Assembly (NCBI GenBank): GCA_934476085.1
Contig: CAKSNE010000006.1
Location: 1 to 64,000 of the forward strand
Source: an uncultured Eubacteriales bacterium
GTDB taxonomy: Bacteria > Bacillota > Clostridia > Oscillospirales > Acutalibacteraceae
Reading direction: 5' to 3'
Length of the DNA: 64,000 nt
In this document: piece after piece, positions 1 through 7,457 of the stretch
Layout of the letters: each line of letters opens with the position of its first letter
Position numbering within the stretch: position 1 is the stretch's first letter
Notes under the pieces: model-generated
Seen by the model: the letters and a program-made list of their open reading frames with translations, nothing else
Database searches by the model: none
Told to the model about the DNA's origin: nothing
Position numbers and translations under genes: made by a program

Positions 1-52
1 CTCCGTTTTGCGAGTGCTAGACTATAATACCACATCCACCCCCTCTTGTCAA
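1..52 (-). promoter_or_regulatory. Outward minus-strand promoter with CIRCE-like operator half
   Basis: On the minus strand there is a -35 TTGACA (47-52), a 17-bp spacer and a -10 TATTAT (24-29). Just downstream lies CTAGCACTC (12-20, minus strand), which matches the left half of the HrcA operator CIRCE (TTAGCACTC-N9-GAGTGCTAA). The right half would fall across the window edge. Only GAG of it is visible, and after 8 rather than 9 bases, so the match is partial. The promoter fires out of the window, so I infer a heat-shock operon (groESL or hrcA-grpE-dnaK) just outside. Confidence 0.6.
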
Positions 53-168
53 CCCCTTTTTTTAAGTTTTTTTGAAAAAAATTAATTTACTACAAAATTC
101 CTTCTTTTATCAACAAAAATCGACTTTTTTTATACAAAATCAATAAAAAATATTGCTGTTATATGCTA

Positions 169-197
169 TTGAAATATAAAATAGAATTTGATATAAT
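169..197 (+). promoter_or_regulatory. Promoter of HAD phosphatase gene
   Basis: TTGAAA (169-174), a 17-bp spacer and TATAAT (192-197) end about 30 bases before the start codon. The rest of 53-227 is AT-rich with no other structure I can support. Confidence 0.6.
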
Positions 198-227
198 TTT
201 AAAAAACACTTTAAGGAAAAAAATAAA

Positions 228-860
228 ATGAAATACACAAATATTTTATGGGATTGGAACGGAACTTTGCTTGATGATGTTATGATCTCAATCGATTGCG
301 TAAATGTTTTGCTAAAAAAACTTAATAAAAAGCAAACAAATTTAAGAGAATACTATGAAATGATGGATATACCGCTTAAAAAATACTATGAAAATTTATT
401 TAAAAGTCGCAATTGTGAATTGAAATACGAACTTTGCACCGAGAATTTTCAAATAAATTATCCTAACTTTATTAATGATGCATCTCTTTCTGATGGTGCA
501 ATTGATATGCTTGAATTTTTTAAAGAGAATAATTGTCATCAATTTATTGTTTCTTCTTTTGAAAAGAAATTTTTAAATGAATACACTAAACTATTTAAAG
601 TCGATAAATATTTTGATTTAATAAGCGGTGATGATGATATTCACTGTGCTCCAAAGTCAAACAGGGCAATTAAGATAGTTAACGGTGTTGATCGAGAAAA
701 GATTCTTTACATCGGTGACACCAAAGCCGACTTTATTACCGCAAAAGACGTTGGTTGTGATTGTATTTTATTATGCACCGGGCATCAGCCAAGGCGATTA
801 CTTGAAAAATTCGGTTGTCCTGTAATAGACAATTTAAAAGAAATCAAAAACTATATATAA
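228..860 (+). CDS. HAD-family hydrolase (phosphoglycolate phosphatase-like)
   Basis: A 210-residue cytosolic phosphatase of the haloacid dehalogenase superfamily. Motif I is DWNGT near residue 9: the nucleophile Asp is present, but the usual second Asp of DxDGT is Asn. This substitution recurs in a clostridial subgroup with WDWNGTL. Motif III/IV is the GDTKADF segment near residue 163, preceded by a Lys-containing CAPKSN stretch. The helical cap lies between motif I and residue 90. The substrate cannot be read from the sequence; small sugar phosphates or phosphoglycolate are typical for the family. The gene stands alone, with its own promoter upstream and a differently structured gene downstream. 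Confidence 0.8.
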   Translation: MKYTNILWDWNGTLLDDVMISIDCVNVLLKKLNKKQTNLREYYEMMDIPLKKYYENLFKSRNCELKYELCTENFQINYPNFINDASLSDGAIDMLEFFKENNCHQFIVSSFEKKFLNEYTKLFKVDKYFDLISGDDDIHCAPKSNRAIKIVNGVDREKILYIGDTKADFITAKDVGCDCILLCTGHQPRRLLEKFGCPVIDNLKEIKNYI

Positions 861-923
861 TATAAAATTTAATGATTTACTTATTATAATAATAACTTAT
901 GCTTTCCTTTTTGAATATAATAT

Positions 924-942
924 ATTATCCGATAAGGATAAT
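924..942 (+). promoter_or_regulatory. Inverted repeat upstream of small membrane protein gene
   Basis: ATTATCC, 5-nt spacer, GGATAAT: a perfect 7-bp inverted repeat between a TATAAT-like box (916-921) and the ribosome binding site AAGGAGG (952-958). It could be an operator or a leader hairpin. Confidence 0.3.
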
Positions 943-969
943 TCTTTATTTAAGGAGGTAAAGTTATTT

Positions 970-1443
970 ATGTGTTGTGAAAGCTTAATTTTAAAAGTTT
1001 TAAATGCACTTACAATTATAATCAGCATTGCTTTAGGAGTAACAACGGCTATTTTAACTGCATTAGGTTTAATAAGTGTTGAGGCTGTTCCGCTTTTGGC
1101 TACAATTATTCTTTTAGCAACAGCCGTTGTAGCAGTTTTAGGACTCATAGCATTATTTTTTCCATGCTCATTAAAATGCGGATTCACCGCAGAAGCTATT
1201 TGCCGTTACTTCAATAAAATTGCATTGAGCATAGCAGGTATTTTTATTATTGGTTTAATAATTCTAATTCTCGAATTATACGCAAATGCAATTGCAACAC
1301 CTATCCTGTTAGGCATTTTAGTTTTATTAGCAGCTTATTTAGCAGGTAATTTAATGCAATTTGCTTATGTAACAGTTGATAATATATGTGACAAACCGTG
1401 TTCACAAGAAGAAAACTCTTGTGGTTGCAATTATTTAAGATAA
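970..1443 (+). CDS. Small Cys-flanked membrane protein of unknown function
   Basis: A 157-residue, strongly hydrophobic protein with about four membrane segments (roughly residues 10-33, 40-65, 83-105 and 110-133). Cysteines cluster at the N-terminus (CCES), in a middle loop (PCSLKCG) and at the C-terminus (CDKPCSQ...CGCN). I do not recognise the family. A strong AAGGAGG site lies about 11 bases before the ATG. The cysteine pairs on the soluble parts could form disulfides or bind metal, but no classical metal motif is complete. It ends at a bidirectional terminator shared with gap. Confidence 0.75.
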   Translation: MCCESLILKVLNALTIIISIALGVTTAILTALGLISVEAVPLLATIILLATAVVAVLGLIALFFPCSLKCGFTAEAICRYFNKIALSIAGIFIIGLIILILELYANAIATPILLGILVLLAAYLAGNLMQFAYVTVDNICDKPCSQEENSCGCNYLR

Positions 1444-1456
1444 TATTTTTTCCTAT

Positions 1457-1490
1457 AAAAAAACACCACCGAAAAAATCGGTGGTGTTTT
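1457..1490. terminator. Bidirectional terminator between small membrane protein gene and gap
   Basis: Stem AAAACACCACCG / CGGTGGTGTTTT with A/T runs on both sides, between convergent genes. Confidence 0.9.
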
Positions 1491-1503
1491 AAAGTTAATC
1501 AAA

Positions 1504-2535
1504 TTAAGCAAGTTCAGCAAAGTATTTGATTGTTCTAACCATCTGTGATGTGTATGAATTTTCGTTATCATACCAAGAAACAACCTGTACTTCATATAAG
1601 CCGTCGCCGATTTCTGAAACCATTGTTTGAGTTGCATCAAACAATGAACCGTATCTCATACCGATAACGTCTGAAGAAACGATTGGATCAGTGTTGTAGC
1701 CAAAGCTTTCTGAAGAAGCAGCTTTCATAGCTTCGTTAATGCCTTCAACAGTTACATTGTCGCCTTTAACAACAGCTGTAAGAATTGTTGTTGAACCTGT
1801 TGGAACAGGAACACGTTGAGCTGAACCGATAAGTTTACCGTTAAGTTCAGGAATAACAAGACCGATAGCTTTAGCAGCACCTGTTGAGTTAGGAACGATG
1901 TTAGCAGCACCGGCACGAGCACGACGGAGATCGCCTTTTCTGTGTGGGCCGTCAAGAATCATTTGATCGCCTGTGTAAGCGTGGATTGTTGACATAATAC
2001 CGCTCTGGATAGGAGCGTATTTGTTAAGAGCATCAGCCATAGGAGCTAAGCAGTTAGTTGTGCAAGATGCAGCAGAGATGATAGTATCTTCAGCTGTAAG
2101 AGTGTTTTCGTTTACTGAGAAAACGATAGTTTTAAGATCGTTACCTGCCGGAGCAGAAATAACAACTTTTTTAGCACCTGCATCAATATGAGCTTGAGAT
2201 TTTGCTTTTGAGGTATAGAAACCTGTACACTCAAGAACAACATCTACACCAAGTTCGCCCCAAGGAAGTTCTGCAGCGTTTGGTTTAGCATAAATAGTAA
2301 TTTTTTTACCGTCAACTGTGATTGAATCTTCGCCGGCTTCAACAGTGTGAAGACCTTCGCCGATTTTACCACAATAACCGCCCTGTGCTGTATCATATTT
2401 TAAAAGATCAGCGAGCATTTTTGGATCTGTTAAGTCGTTGATAGCAACAACTTCGTAGCCTTCTGCACCAAACATCTGTCTGAATGCAAGACGACCGATA
2501 CGGCCGAAACCGTTAATAGCAACTTTTACTGACAT
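1504..2535 (-). CDS. gap: Glyceraldehyde-3-phosphate dehydrogenase
   Basis: Glycolytic GAPDH (343 aa, usual length 330-345) converting glyceraldehyde-3-phosphate, NAD+ and Pi to 1,3-bisphosphoglycerate. The Rossmann motif NGFGRIG starts at residue 8. Asp34 after the second strand favours NAD over NADP. The catalytic segment SCTTNC puts the nucleophile at Cys158, and the partner His lies in the STIHAYTGDQ segment. An AGGAGG-type site precedes the ATG. The gene is monocistronic, separated from the pgk-tpiA-gpmI operon 5 kb away, and may be redox-regulated through a Rex-like site upstream. Confidence 0.97.
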   Translation of the reverse strand: MSVKVAINGFGRIGRLAFRQMFGAEGYEVVAINDLTDPKMLADLLKYDTAQGGYCGKIGEGLHTVEAGEDSITVDGKKITIYAKPNAAELPWGELGVDVVLECTGFYTSKAKSQAHIDAGAKKVVISAPAGNDLKTIVFSVNENTLTAEDTIISAASCTTNCLAPMADALNKYAPIQSGIMSTIHAYTGDQMILDGPHRKGDLRRARAGAANIVPNSTGAAKAIGLVIPELNGKLIGSAQRVPVPTGSTTILTAVVKGDNVTVEGINEAMKAASSESFGYNTDPIVSSDVIGMRYGSLFDATQTMVSEIGDGLYEVQVVSWYDNENSYTSQMVRTIKYFAELA

Positions 2536-2571
2536 AATTATTGTCCTCCTAATATTTGTTGTCCTATATAT

Positions 2572-2598
2572 ATTATAACAAATTTAAATGAATTTCAA
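2572..2598 (-). promoter_or_regulatory. Probable gap promoter
   Basis: Minus strand TATAAT (2572-2577) with TTGAAA (2593-2598) at a short 15-bp spacing. The -10 is good; the -35 assignment is uncertain. Confidence 0.45.
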
Positions 2599-2604
2599 GT
2601 CCTT

Positions 2605-2622
2605 TTGTTAATTTTTTAACTC
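2605..2622. promoter_or_regulatory. Rex-like operator upstream of gap
   Basis: TTGTTAATTTTTTAACTC matches the clostridial Rex consensus TTGTTAA-N4-TTAACAA at 12 of 14 defined positions and lies just upstream of the gap -35. Rex senses NADH/NAD+, which would fit a GAPDH gene. AT-richness makes chance matches possible. Confidence 0.35.
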
Positions 2623-2773
2623 TAATTTACGAAGTTTTTACAAGTTATCAATTTTTATAGTCAAATTTCGTGTTATTTTGTGCCAAATTTCAAACCAGTT
2701 CACAATTTATTCATAATTAATATTGCGTTTTATGTTACATTATTAATATAAGAAATTATGAGGGGAAAATAAT

Positions 2774-3322
2774 ATGCATAACGATATTGAAAAAATTATG
2801 TTTTCTGAAGAAGAAGTTCAGAAGATGGTTAAAAAAATAGGTAAACAAATTTCTGATGATTACAGAAACAGTGATAAACGCTTGCTTTTGGTATGTATTT
2901 TAAAAGGCTCGTTAATTTTTACCGCAGACCTTATGAGAGCTATTGATATTCCTTGTGAAGTTGATTTTATGCAGGCTTCATCTTATGGCGATAAAACCAT
3001 TTCAAACGGTACTGTTCACATTCGTCTTGACCTTAAAAAACACGATTTATCAGATTATAATATTGTTGTTATTGAAGATATTTTAGATACCGGAAATACT
3101 CTTTACAACCTTATTAATGTGCTTCACGGCAAGGGTTGTGATGATGTAAAGCTTTGCGTTTTGCTTAATAAGCCTGACCGCAGAGAACGCCAAATCACCG
3201 TTCATTATGAAGGTGCAAAAATTCCGGATGAATTTGTTGTAGGCTATGGGCTTGATTATAATGATTTATACAGAAATCTTCCTTACATTGGTGTTTTAAA
3301 GCCTGAAGTTTACGAAAAATAA
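2774..3322 (+). CDS. hpt: Hypoxanthine phosphoribosyltransferase
   Basis: A purine salvage enzyme (182 aa) that transfers the phosphoribosyl group of PRPP to hypoxanthine or guanine. The PRPP loop is the acidic EDILDTGNT segment at residues 101-109. The flexible-loop SSYGD motif is near 69-73, and the C-terminal aromatic FVVGYGLDYN segment stacks on the base. Length and motif order match bacterial HPRTs. It is divergent from gap, preceded by a GAGGGG site, and ends at a strong terminator. It is transcribed alone here, whereas in many Firmicutes it sits beside tilS and ftsH. Confidence 0.95.
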   Translation: MHNDIEKIMFSEEEVQKMVKKIGKQISDDYRNSDKRLLLVCILKGSLIFTADLMRAIDIPCEVDFMQASSYGDKTISNGTVHIRLDLKKHDLSDYNIVVIEDILDTGNTLYNLINVLHGKGCDDVKLCVLLNKPDRRERQITVHYEGAKIPDEFVVGYGLDYNDLYRNLPYIGVLKPEVYEK

Positions 3323-3340
3323 GCCTTAATAATATAAAAG

Positions 3341-3373
3341 AAAAATCTCCACAGAAATTCTGTGGAGATTTTT
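3341..3373. terminator. Bidirectional terminator between hpt and histidine phosphatase gene
   Basis: Stem AAAATCTCCACAGAA / TTCTGTGGAGATTTT, near perfect, between convergent genes. Confidence 0.9.
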
Positions 3374-3375
3374 AA

Positions 3376-4119
3376 TTAGTCACCGTTATTATGGCGTTCA
3401 GGATCAGAAAAACATTCGCAAAATCTGCCTGCGAATGAAACAGGTTCATCATTTTTATATAAATGTGAAATATCACCGAATTGCTGACAACGAAAATATG
3501 CTTTTCCTTTTTCTCGCTCTTCCGTAATAAGTGTTGTAACCGAACTTGGCAACGCTATAAAGTTATGCGAAATAACTTGTGGCGAGCAGTTAAACAAGTG
3601 AGACAGCAACAATGCTTCTATACCAAAATGGCAGAAAAACATAATTGTTTTGTGATTTTCTTCGTTTACTTTATAATATGTGCCACATCTCTCATAACCA
3701 AATTCTTTTAAGCAATCATCAAAGCCTTTAAAAACCTTTGTTACCGTTTCAAAAACTGTGCTTTTTTCGATAAAATCCTGTTTCGCCCACTTTTCTCTAT
3801 CAAAAAAGTCTTGATGGCGGTCTAAAAAGTCAGGGGTAAAGTCCCAAATAAACTTTTCTTCGCCTGTTTCAGGATGAATAAATTTTGTTTCTTCATAGGC
3901 AAACTCTTCTAACCAATCGCAAATTTTAAAATCTTTACCCGTTTTTTCAAGATAAGGCTTCATAGTGTCCTTGGCTCTGCCAAGCGGAGAACAAAAAACT
4001 GCGTCACAAGGAACTTTTTTCAGTCTTTCCCCTACCATTTCAGCTTCACGCCAACCTTTTTCGGTTAACGAGTCAATAGAATAATCAGGCTCGCCGTGAC
4101 GAATAAAAATAATTTTCAT
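3376..4119 (-). CDS. Histidine phosphatase family protein
   Basis: Phosphoglycerate-mutase-like phosphatase (247 aa from the start chosen here). The catalytic phosphohistidine motif RHGEP lies at residues 7-11 from that start. A later Ser-Pro-Leu-Gly-Arg segment supplies the second Arg, and the second catalytic His is in CHFGIEAL. A longer reading frame exists upstream from a GTG, but the ATG at 4119 has an AAGG site at suitable distance and begins with the usual MKIIFIRHGE. The substrate is unknown. The insert between motifs (about residues 85-150) is larger than in small mutases. It lies 4 bases downstream of a short ORF. Confidence 0.85.
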   Translation of the reverse strand: MKIIFIRHGEPDYSIDSLTEKGWREAEMVGERLKKVPCDAVFCSPLGRAKDTMKPYLEKTGKDFKICDWLEEFAYEETKFIHPETGEEKFIWDFTPDFLDRHQDFFDREKWAKQDFIEKSTVFETVTKVFKGFDDCLKEFGYERCGTYYKVNEENHKTIMFFCHFGIEALLLSHLFNCSPQVISHNFIALPSSVTTLITEEREKGKAYFRCQQFGDISHLYKNDEPVSFAGRFCECFSDPERHNNGD

Positions 4120-4123
4120 AAAA

Positions 4124-4216
4124 TCAACCTTCTTTCCAAGGACGATTGTTTTTATCCCAACCGTATTGTTTCCAATAGTTTTTATCGGCTTCAAACCAGC
4201 CGTTTTTTTGAAACAT
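4124..4216 (-). CDS. Possible small Trp/Lys-rich protein (30 aa)
   Basis: A short frame, ATG to TGA, encodes 30 residues with four Trp and the run YWKQYGWDKN. It ends 4 bases before the histidine phosphatase start, as in a translationally coupled pair. The frame stays open another 20 or so codons upstream of the ATG (reading LLFTDRATRIL...), so it could equally be the decayed C-terminus of a longer gene. I do not recognise it. The ribosome site is weak. Confidence 0.35.
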   Translation of the reverse strand: MFQKNGWFEADKNYWKQYGWDKNNRPWKEG

Positions 4217-4300
4217 CGTCGTCTCACAGTTTATTTTTTCAAACAAAATTCTTGTGGCTCTGTCTGTGAATAATAGTGATTTTTATATAAATACCTATCC

Positions 4301-4888
4301 TTAATAAGAACGAACTAATGCAACAACTTTTCCTAAAATTATCGCGTTTGAAGTGTAAATCGGATTATAATTATCATTTTCAGGCTGAAATCTAAAACCG
4401 TAACCCTCACGATAAAAGCGCTTAACCGTTGCATCCTCGCCGTCAATTAATGCAACAACGATCTCTCCCTCATTTGCAACAGGAGTTTTTTCGCAAACCA
4501 CAATATCATCTTCTAAAATTGAAGCATTTATCATACTGTCACCACGAACTCTCAGAGCGAAATACTCTTTATCAGAAGCATGAGAAATAGGAGTAAACGG
4601 AATATAACCCTCTATATCTTCCACTGCAAGTGTTGGCATACCGGCTTGAACTTGTCCTAAAATCGGAACTTGAAGTGCCGGTTCGCTACCTACAATTCTA
4701 ATAGAACGGGAATTGTTTGCATCACGCTCAATAAGACCTAGTTCTTCAAGTTTTTTTAAAATAGCATGAACACTTGAAGTAGATTTCAATCCGGTTTCTT
4801 CGCAAATTTCCCTAACTGTTGGCGGAATTGAATCATTTATTCTCTTTTTTAAAAAATTAAACACTCTTTCTTGAGATGGATTTAGCAT
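4301..4888 (-). CDS. lexA: LexA repressor
   Basis: SOS transcriptional repressor (195 aa). The N-terminal winged helix (residues 1-65) carries the recognition helix STSSVHAILKKLEE. The self-cleavage site is Ala82-Gly83 (QAGMP). The catalytic dyad is Ser118 in RGDSM and Lys156 in ATVKRF. The start used is the ATG preceded by GGGTGAG; a GTG three codons earlier is the alternative. A 16-bp inverted repeat overlaps its own -35, as expected for autorepression. Transcribed alone. Confidence 0.96.
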   Translation of the reverse strand: MLNPSQERVFNFLKKRINDSIPPTVREICEETGLKSTSSVHAILKKLEELGLIERDANNSRSIRIVGSEPALQVPILGQVQAGMPTLAVEDIEGYIPFTPISHASDKEYFALRVRGDSMINASILEDDIVVCEKTPVANEGEIVVALIDGEDATVKRFYREGYGFRFQPENDNYNPIYTSNAIILGKVVALVRSY

Positions 4889-4920
4889 ATCTCTCACCCA
4901 TAATATTTCTAATTTTTAAT

Positions 4921-4961
4921 ATTATAACATAGTTTTCTCAATTAAGCAAACATTTGTTTGC
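4921..4961 (-). promoter_or_regulatory. lexA promoter with overlapping SOS-box-like operator
   Basis: Minus strand TTGCTT (4944-4949), 17-bp spacer, TATAAT (4921-4926). The inverted repeat GCAAACA-TT-TGTTTGC (4946-4961) covers the -35. Its core AAACATTTGTTT differs from the Bacillus LexA box core GAACATATGTTC at a few positions, which may define this lineage's SOS box. Confidence 0.75.
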
Positions 4962-5016
4962 ATTTTATTAAATTTTTTTAAAACCAAAAAATTCTTTCTA
5001 AAAAACTATATTAAAC

Positions 5017-5051
5017 AAAAAAACTCGATTGATAATTCAATCGAGTTTTTT
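5017..5051 (-). terminator. gpmI terminator
   Basis: Stem AAAACTCGATTGA / TCAATCGAGTTTT followed by a T run on the minus strand, directly after the gpmI stop. Confidence 0.9.
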
Positions 5052-5061
5052 AATTTAGCAA

Positions 5062-6582
5062 TTATTTTACCAACAATGAATGGCCTGTCATTTCGTCAGG
5101 TTTTGGCATATCCATAACATCAAGCATTGTAGGAATTAAGTCAGCTAAAACGCCGCCTTTTTTCAAATCTTTTGCGTCAGTACCGATAGCAACCAACGGA
5201 ACAGGATTTGTTGTATGAGCAGTAAAAGGATCATCGCTATCATCAACGAGCATTTTATCAGCGTTACCGTGGTCAGCAGTTAAAAGAACTGCACCGCCTG
5301 CTTTAAGAACAGCTTCGGTAACTTTGCCAACACACTCGTCTACTGCTTCAACAGCCTTTACAGCCGCTTCAAAAACGCCTGTATGACCAACCATATCGCA
5401 GTTAGCAAAGTTTAAGATGATAACATCATATTTACCGCTTTCAATGCGTTTTACACATTCATCAGCAACTTTATAAGCACTCATTTCAGGTTGTAAATCA
5501 TAAGTTGCAACCTTTGGACTAGGAATAACGCATCTGTCTTCGCCTTTATAAGGCTCTTCAACACCACCGTTAAAGAAGAATGTTACATGAGCATATTTTT
5601 CTGTTTCGGCAATACGAAGTTGAGTTTTGCCGTTTTTAGATAAATACTCGCCCAAAACATTTTTAAGGTCAACAGGTGGATAAGCAACTTCAACATTAGG
5701 CATAGTAGCGTCATATTGAGCCATACAAACAAAGTTTACATGGAAGTATTTACGCTCGAAACCATCAAATTTATCATCAGCAAAAATTCTTGTCATTTGT
5801 CTTGCTCTGTCAGGGCGGAAGTTCATAAAGATAACTGTGTCATCTTCTTCTACTCTACCGCCTTCGCAAGTAACGCAAGGAATGATAAACTCATCAGTAA
5901 CATCATTAGAATAGCTTTTTTCAACAGCTTCTTGCCAGTTTGCAGCGTGGTCGCCCTCGCCGTAAACAAAAGCATCATAAGCTTTTTTCTCTCTATCCCA
6001 GTTGTTATCTCTGTCCATTGCATAGTAACGACCGCTTACAGTTGCTACTTTGCCAAGACCGAGTTCATCAATTTTTGCCTGTAAATCAGCAATAAAGTGT
6101 TTAGCATCATGTGGGTCAGTATCTCTACCATCAGTAATGCAATGAAGATAAAGTTTTTTAGCACCCATTTTTTTAGCCATATCCATAACGCCATACCAAT
6201 GGTCAGCGTGAGAATGAACACCGCCTGTGCCTACAAGACCCATTAAATGAATAGCCTTATCGTTATCGATAGCGGCTTTCATATTTTTAACCAAAACAGG
6301 ATTTTCAAGCATTGAGCCATCTTGAATTGACTTTGTAATCAATGTCAACTGTTGATAAACAATTCTGCCTGCACCCATATTGGTATGACCGACTTCAGAG
6401 TTACCCATTTGACCATCAGGAAGACCAACATCCATACCCGAAGCACCGATTGTTGTGAAAGGATATTCTTTCATATAACGCTCGATATTAGGCTTTTTAG
6501 CCTTGCTGATAGCGTTTCCGCGAGGATGATTAGGAACCCAGCCGAAGCCGTCCATTATAATAAGTGTCATTGGTTTTTTCAT
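5062..6582 (-). CDS. gpmI: 2,3-bisphosphoglycerate-independent phosphoglycerate mutase
   Basis: Mn-dependent iPGM interconverting 3- and 2-phosphoglycerate (506 aa, family about 510). The N-terminal MTLIIMDGFGW gives the first metal Asp, and the phosphoserine is Ser62 in GNSEVGH. The HADHW and ITDGRDTDP segments form the mutase domain. The C-terminal NFANCDMVGHTG and TADHGNAD segments supply the other metal ligands. I start at the ATG giving MKKPMTL; a TTG three codons upstream lies closer to the AAAGGAA site. Last gene of the pgk-tpiA-gpmI operon. Confidence 0.97.
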   Translation of the reverse strand: MKKPMTLIIMDGFGWVPNHPRGNAISKAKKPNIERYMKEYPFTTIGASGMDVGLPDGQMGNSEVGHTNMGAGRIVYQQLTLITKSIQDGSMLENPVLVKNMKAAIDNDKAIHLMGLVGTGGVHSHADHWYGVMDMAKKMGAKKLYLHCITDGRDTDPHDAKHFIADLQAKIDELGLGKVATVSGRYYAMDRDNNWDREKKAYDAFVYGEGDHAANWQEAVEKSYSNDVTDEFIIPCVTCEGGRVEEDDTVIFMNFRPDRARQMTRIFADDKFDGFERKYFHVNFVCMAQYDATMPNVEVAYPPVDLKNVLGEYLSKNGKTQLRIAETEKYAHVTFFFNGGVEEPYKGEDRCVIPSPKVATYDLQPEMSAYKVADECVKRIESGKYDVIILNFANCDMVGHTGVFEAAVKAVEAVDECVGKVTEAVLKAGGAVLLTADHGNADKMLVDDSDDPFTAHTTNPVPLVAIGTDAKDLKKGGVLADLIPTMLDVMDMPKPDEMTGHSLLVK

Positions 6583-6612
6583 AAACTTCAATATTTCCTT
6601 TCAAAGAAAAAA

Positions 6613-7380
6613 TTATTTGCTTGCAGCGTCAACAATGATTGAGAAATCTTTTGCTTTAAGTGAAGCACCACCGATAAGACCGCCGTCAACATTTTCTTTT
6701 GAAAGTAATTCTTCAGCATTGCCTGCGTTCATAGAACCGCCGTACTGAATTGTAACGCTTTGAGCAACATCTTCGCCATAAACATCAGCGATAGCGTCAC
6801 GAACATATTTGTTGCCTTCATCAGCCTGATCAGCAGTAGCTGTTTCGCCTGTACCGATAGCCCAAACAGGCTCATAAGCGATGATAACATTTTTAAGCTG
6901 TTCAGCAGTAACATCTTTCAAAGCAATTTTTGTTTGCATAGCGAGCAATTCTTTTGTGATGCCTTGTTTTCTTTGCTCTAAAGTTTCACCGACACAGATG
7001 ATAACTTTAAGACCTGCGTCTAAAGCAGCTTTTGAACGAAGATTTACAGTTTCGTTTGTTTCACCGAAATACTGTCTTCTTTCTGAGTGGCCTGTGATAA
7101 CATATTCAACACCGCAGGCGAGAAGCATTTCAGCTGAAATTTCGCCTGTGTAAGCACCTGATGCTTTAAAGTGAACATTTTCAGCACCGATTTTAATATT
7201 TGAACCTTTTGCAGCTTCGACTGCAGCAGCAATGTCAACATAAGGAACGCAAAGTAAAACATCGCAATCAGCGTCAGCAACTAATGGTTTCATTTCATTG
7301 ATAAGTTCTGTTGTTTGTGCAGGAGTGTTGTTCATTTTCCAGTTACCTGCGATAACTGCTTTTCTTAACTGTTTATTCAT
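6613..7380 (-). CDS. tpiA: Triosephosphate isomerase
   Basis: TIM-barrel enzyme (255 aa) interconverting dihydroxyacetone phosphate and glyceraldehyde-3-phosphate. Active-site residues are Lys15 in NWKMN, His98 in GHSERR and Glu170 in AYEPVWAIGTG. The phosphate loop YGGSMN and the C-terminal GGASL are intact. The ATG at 7380 is chosen because GAAAGGA lies just upstream; a TTG further out would place that site inside the gene. Middle gene of the operon, 30 bases before gpmI. Confidence 0.97.
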   Translation of the reverse strand: MNKQLRKAVIAGNWKMNNTPAQTTELINEMKPLVADADCDVLLCVPYVDIAAAVEAAKGSNIKIGAENVHFKASGAYTGEISAEMLLACGVEYVITGHSERRQYFGETNETVNLRSKAALDAGLKVIICVGETLEQRKQGITKELLAMQTKIALKDVTAEQLKNVIIAYEPVWAIGTGETATADQADEGNKYVRDAIADVYGEDVAQSVTIQYGGSMNAGNAEELLSKENVDGGLIGGASLKAKDFSIIVDAASK

Positions 7381-7418
7381 TTTAAAAAGTCCTTTCAAAA
7401 AAATGATTTTATAATGTT

Positions 7419-7448
7419 AAAGTGTGGAATAAAATTATCCCACACTTT
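7419..7448 (-). repeat. Stem-loop between pgk and tpiA
   Basis: AAAGTGTGG / CCACACTTT, a 9-bp perfect stem with a 12-nt loop in the intercistronic gap. No T run follows immediately on the minus strand, so an mRNA processing or stabilising element is more likely than a full terminator. Confidence 0.5.
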
Positions 7449-7457
7449 TATTAGTTT

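Noticed and set aside
897..1187. 96-codon minus-strand frame opposite the small membrane protein
   Set aside because: No ribosome site; it lies antisense to a well-supported gene with AAGGAGG, and its composition is the mirror of the hydrophobic coding strand.
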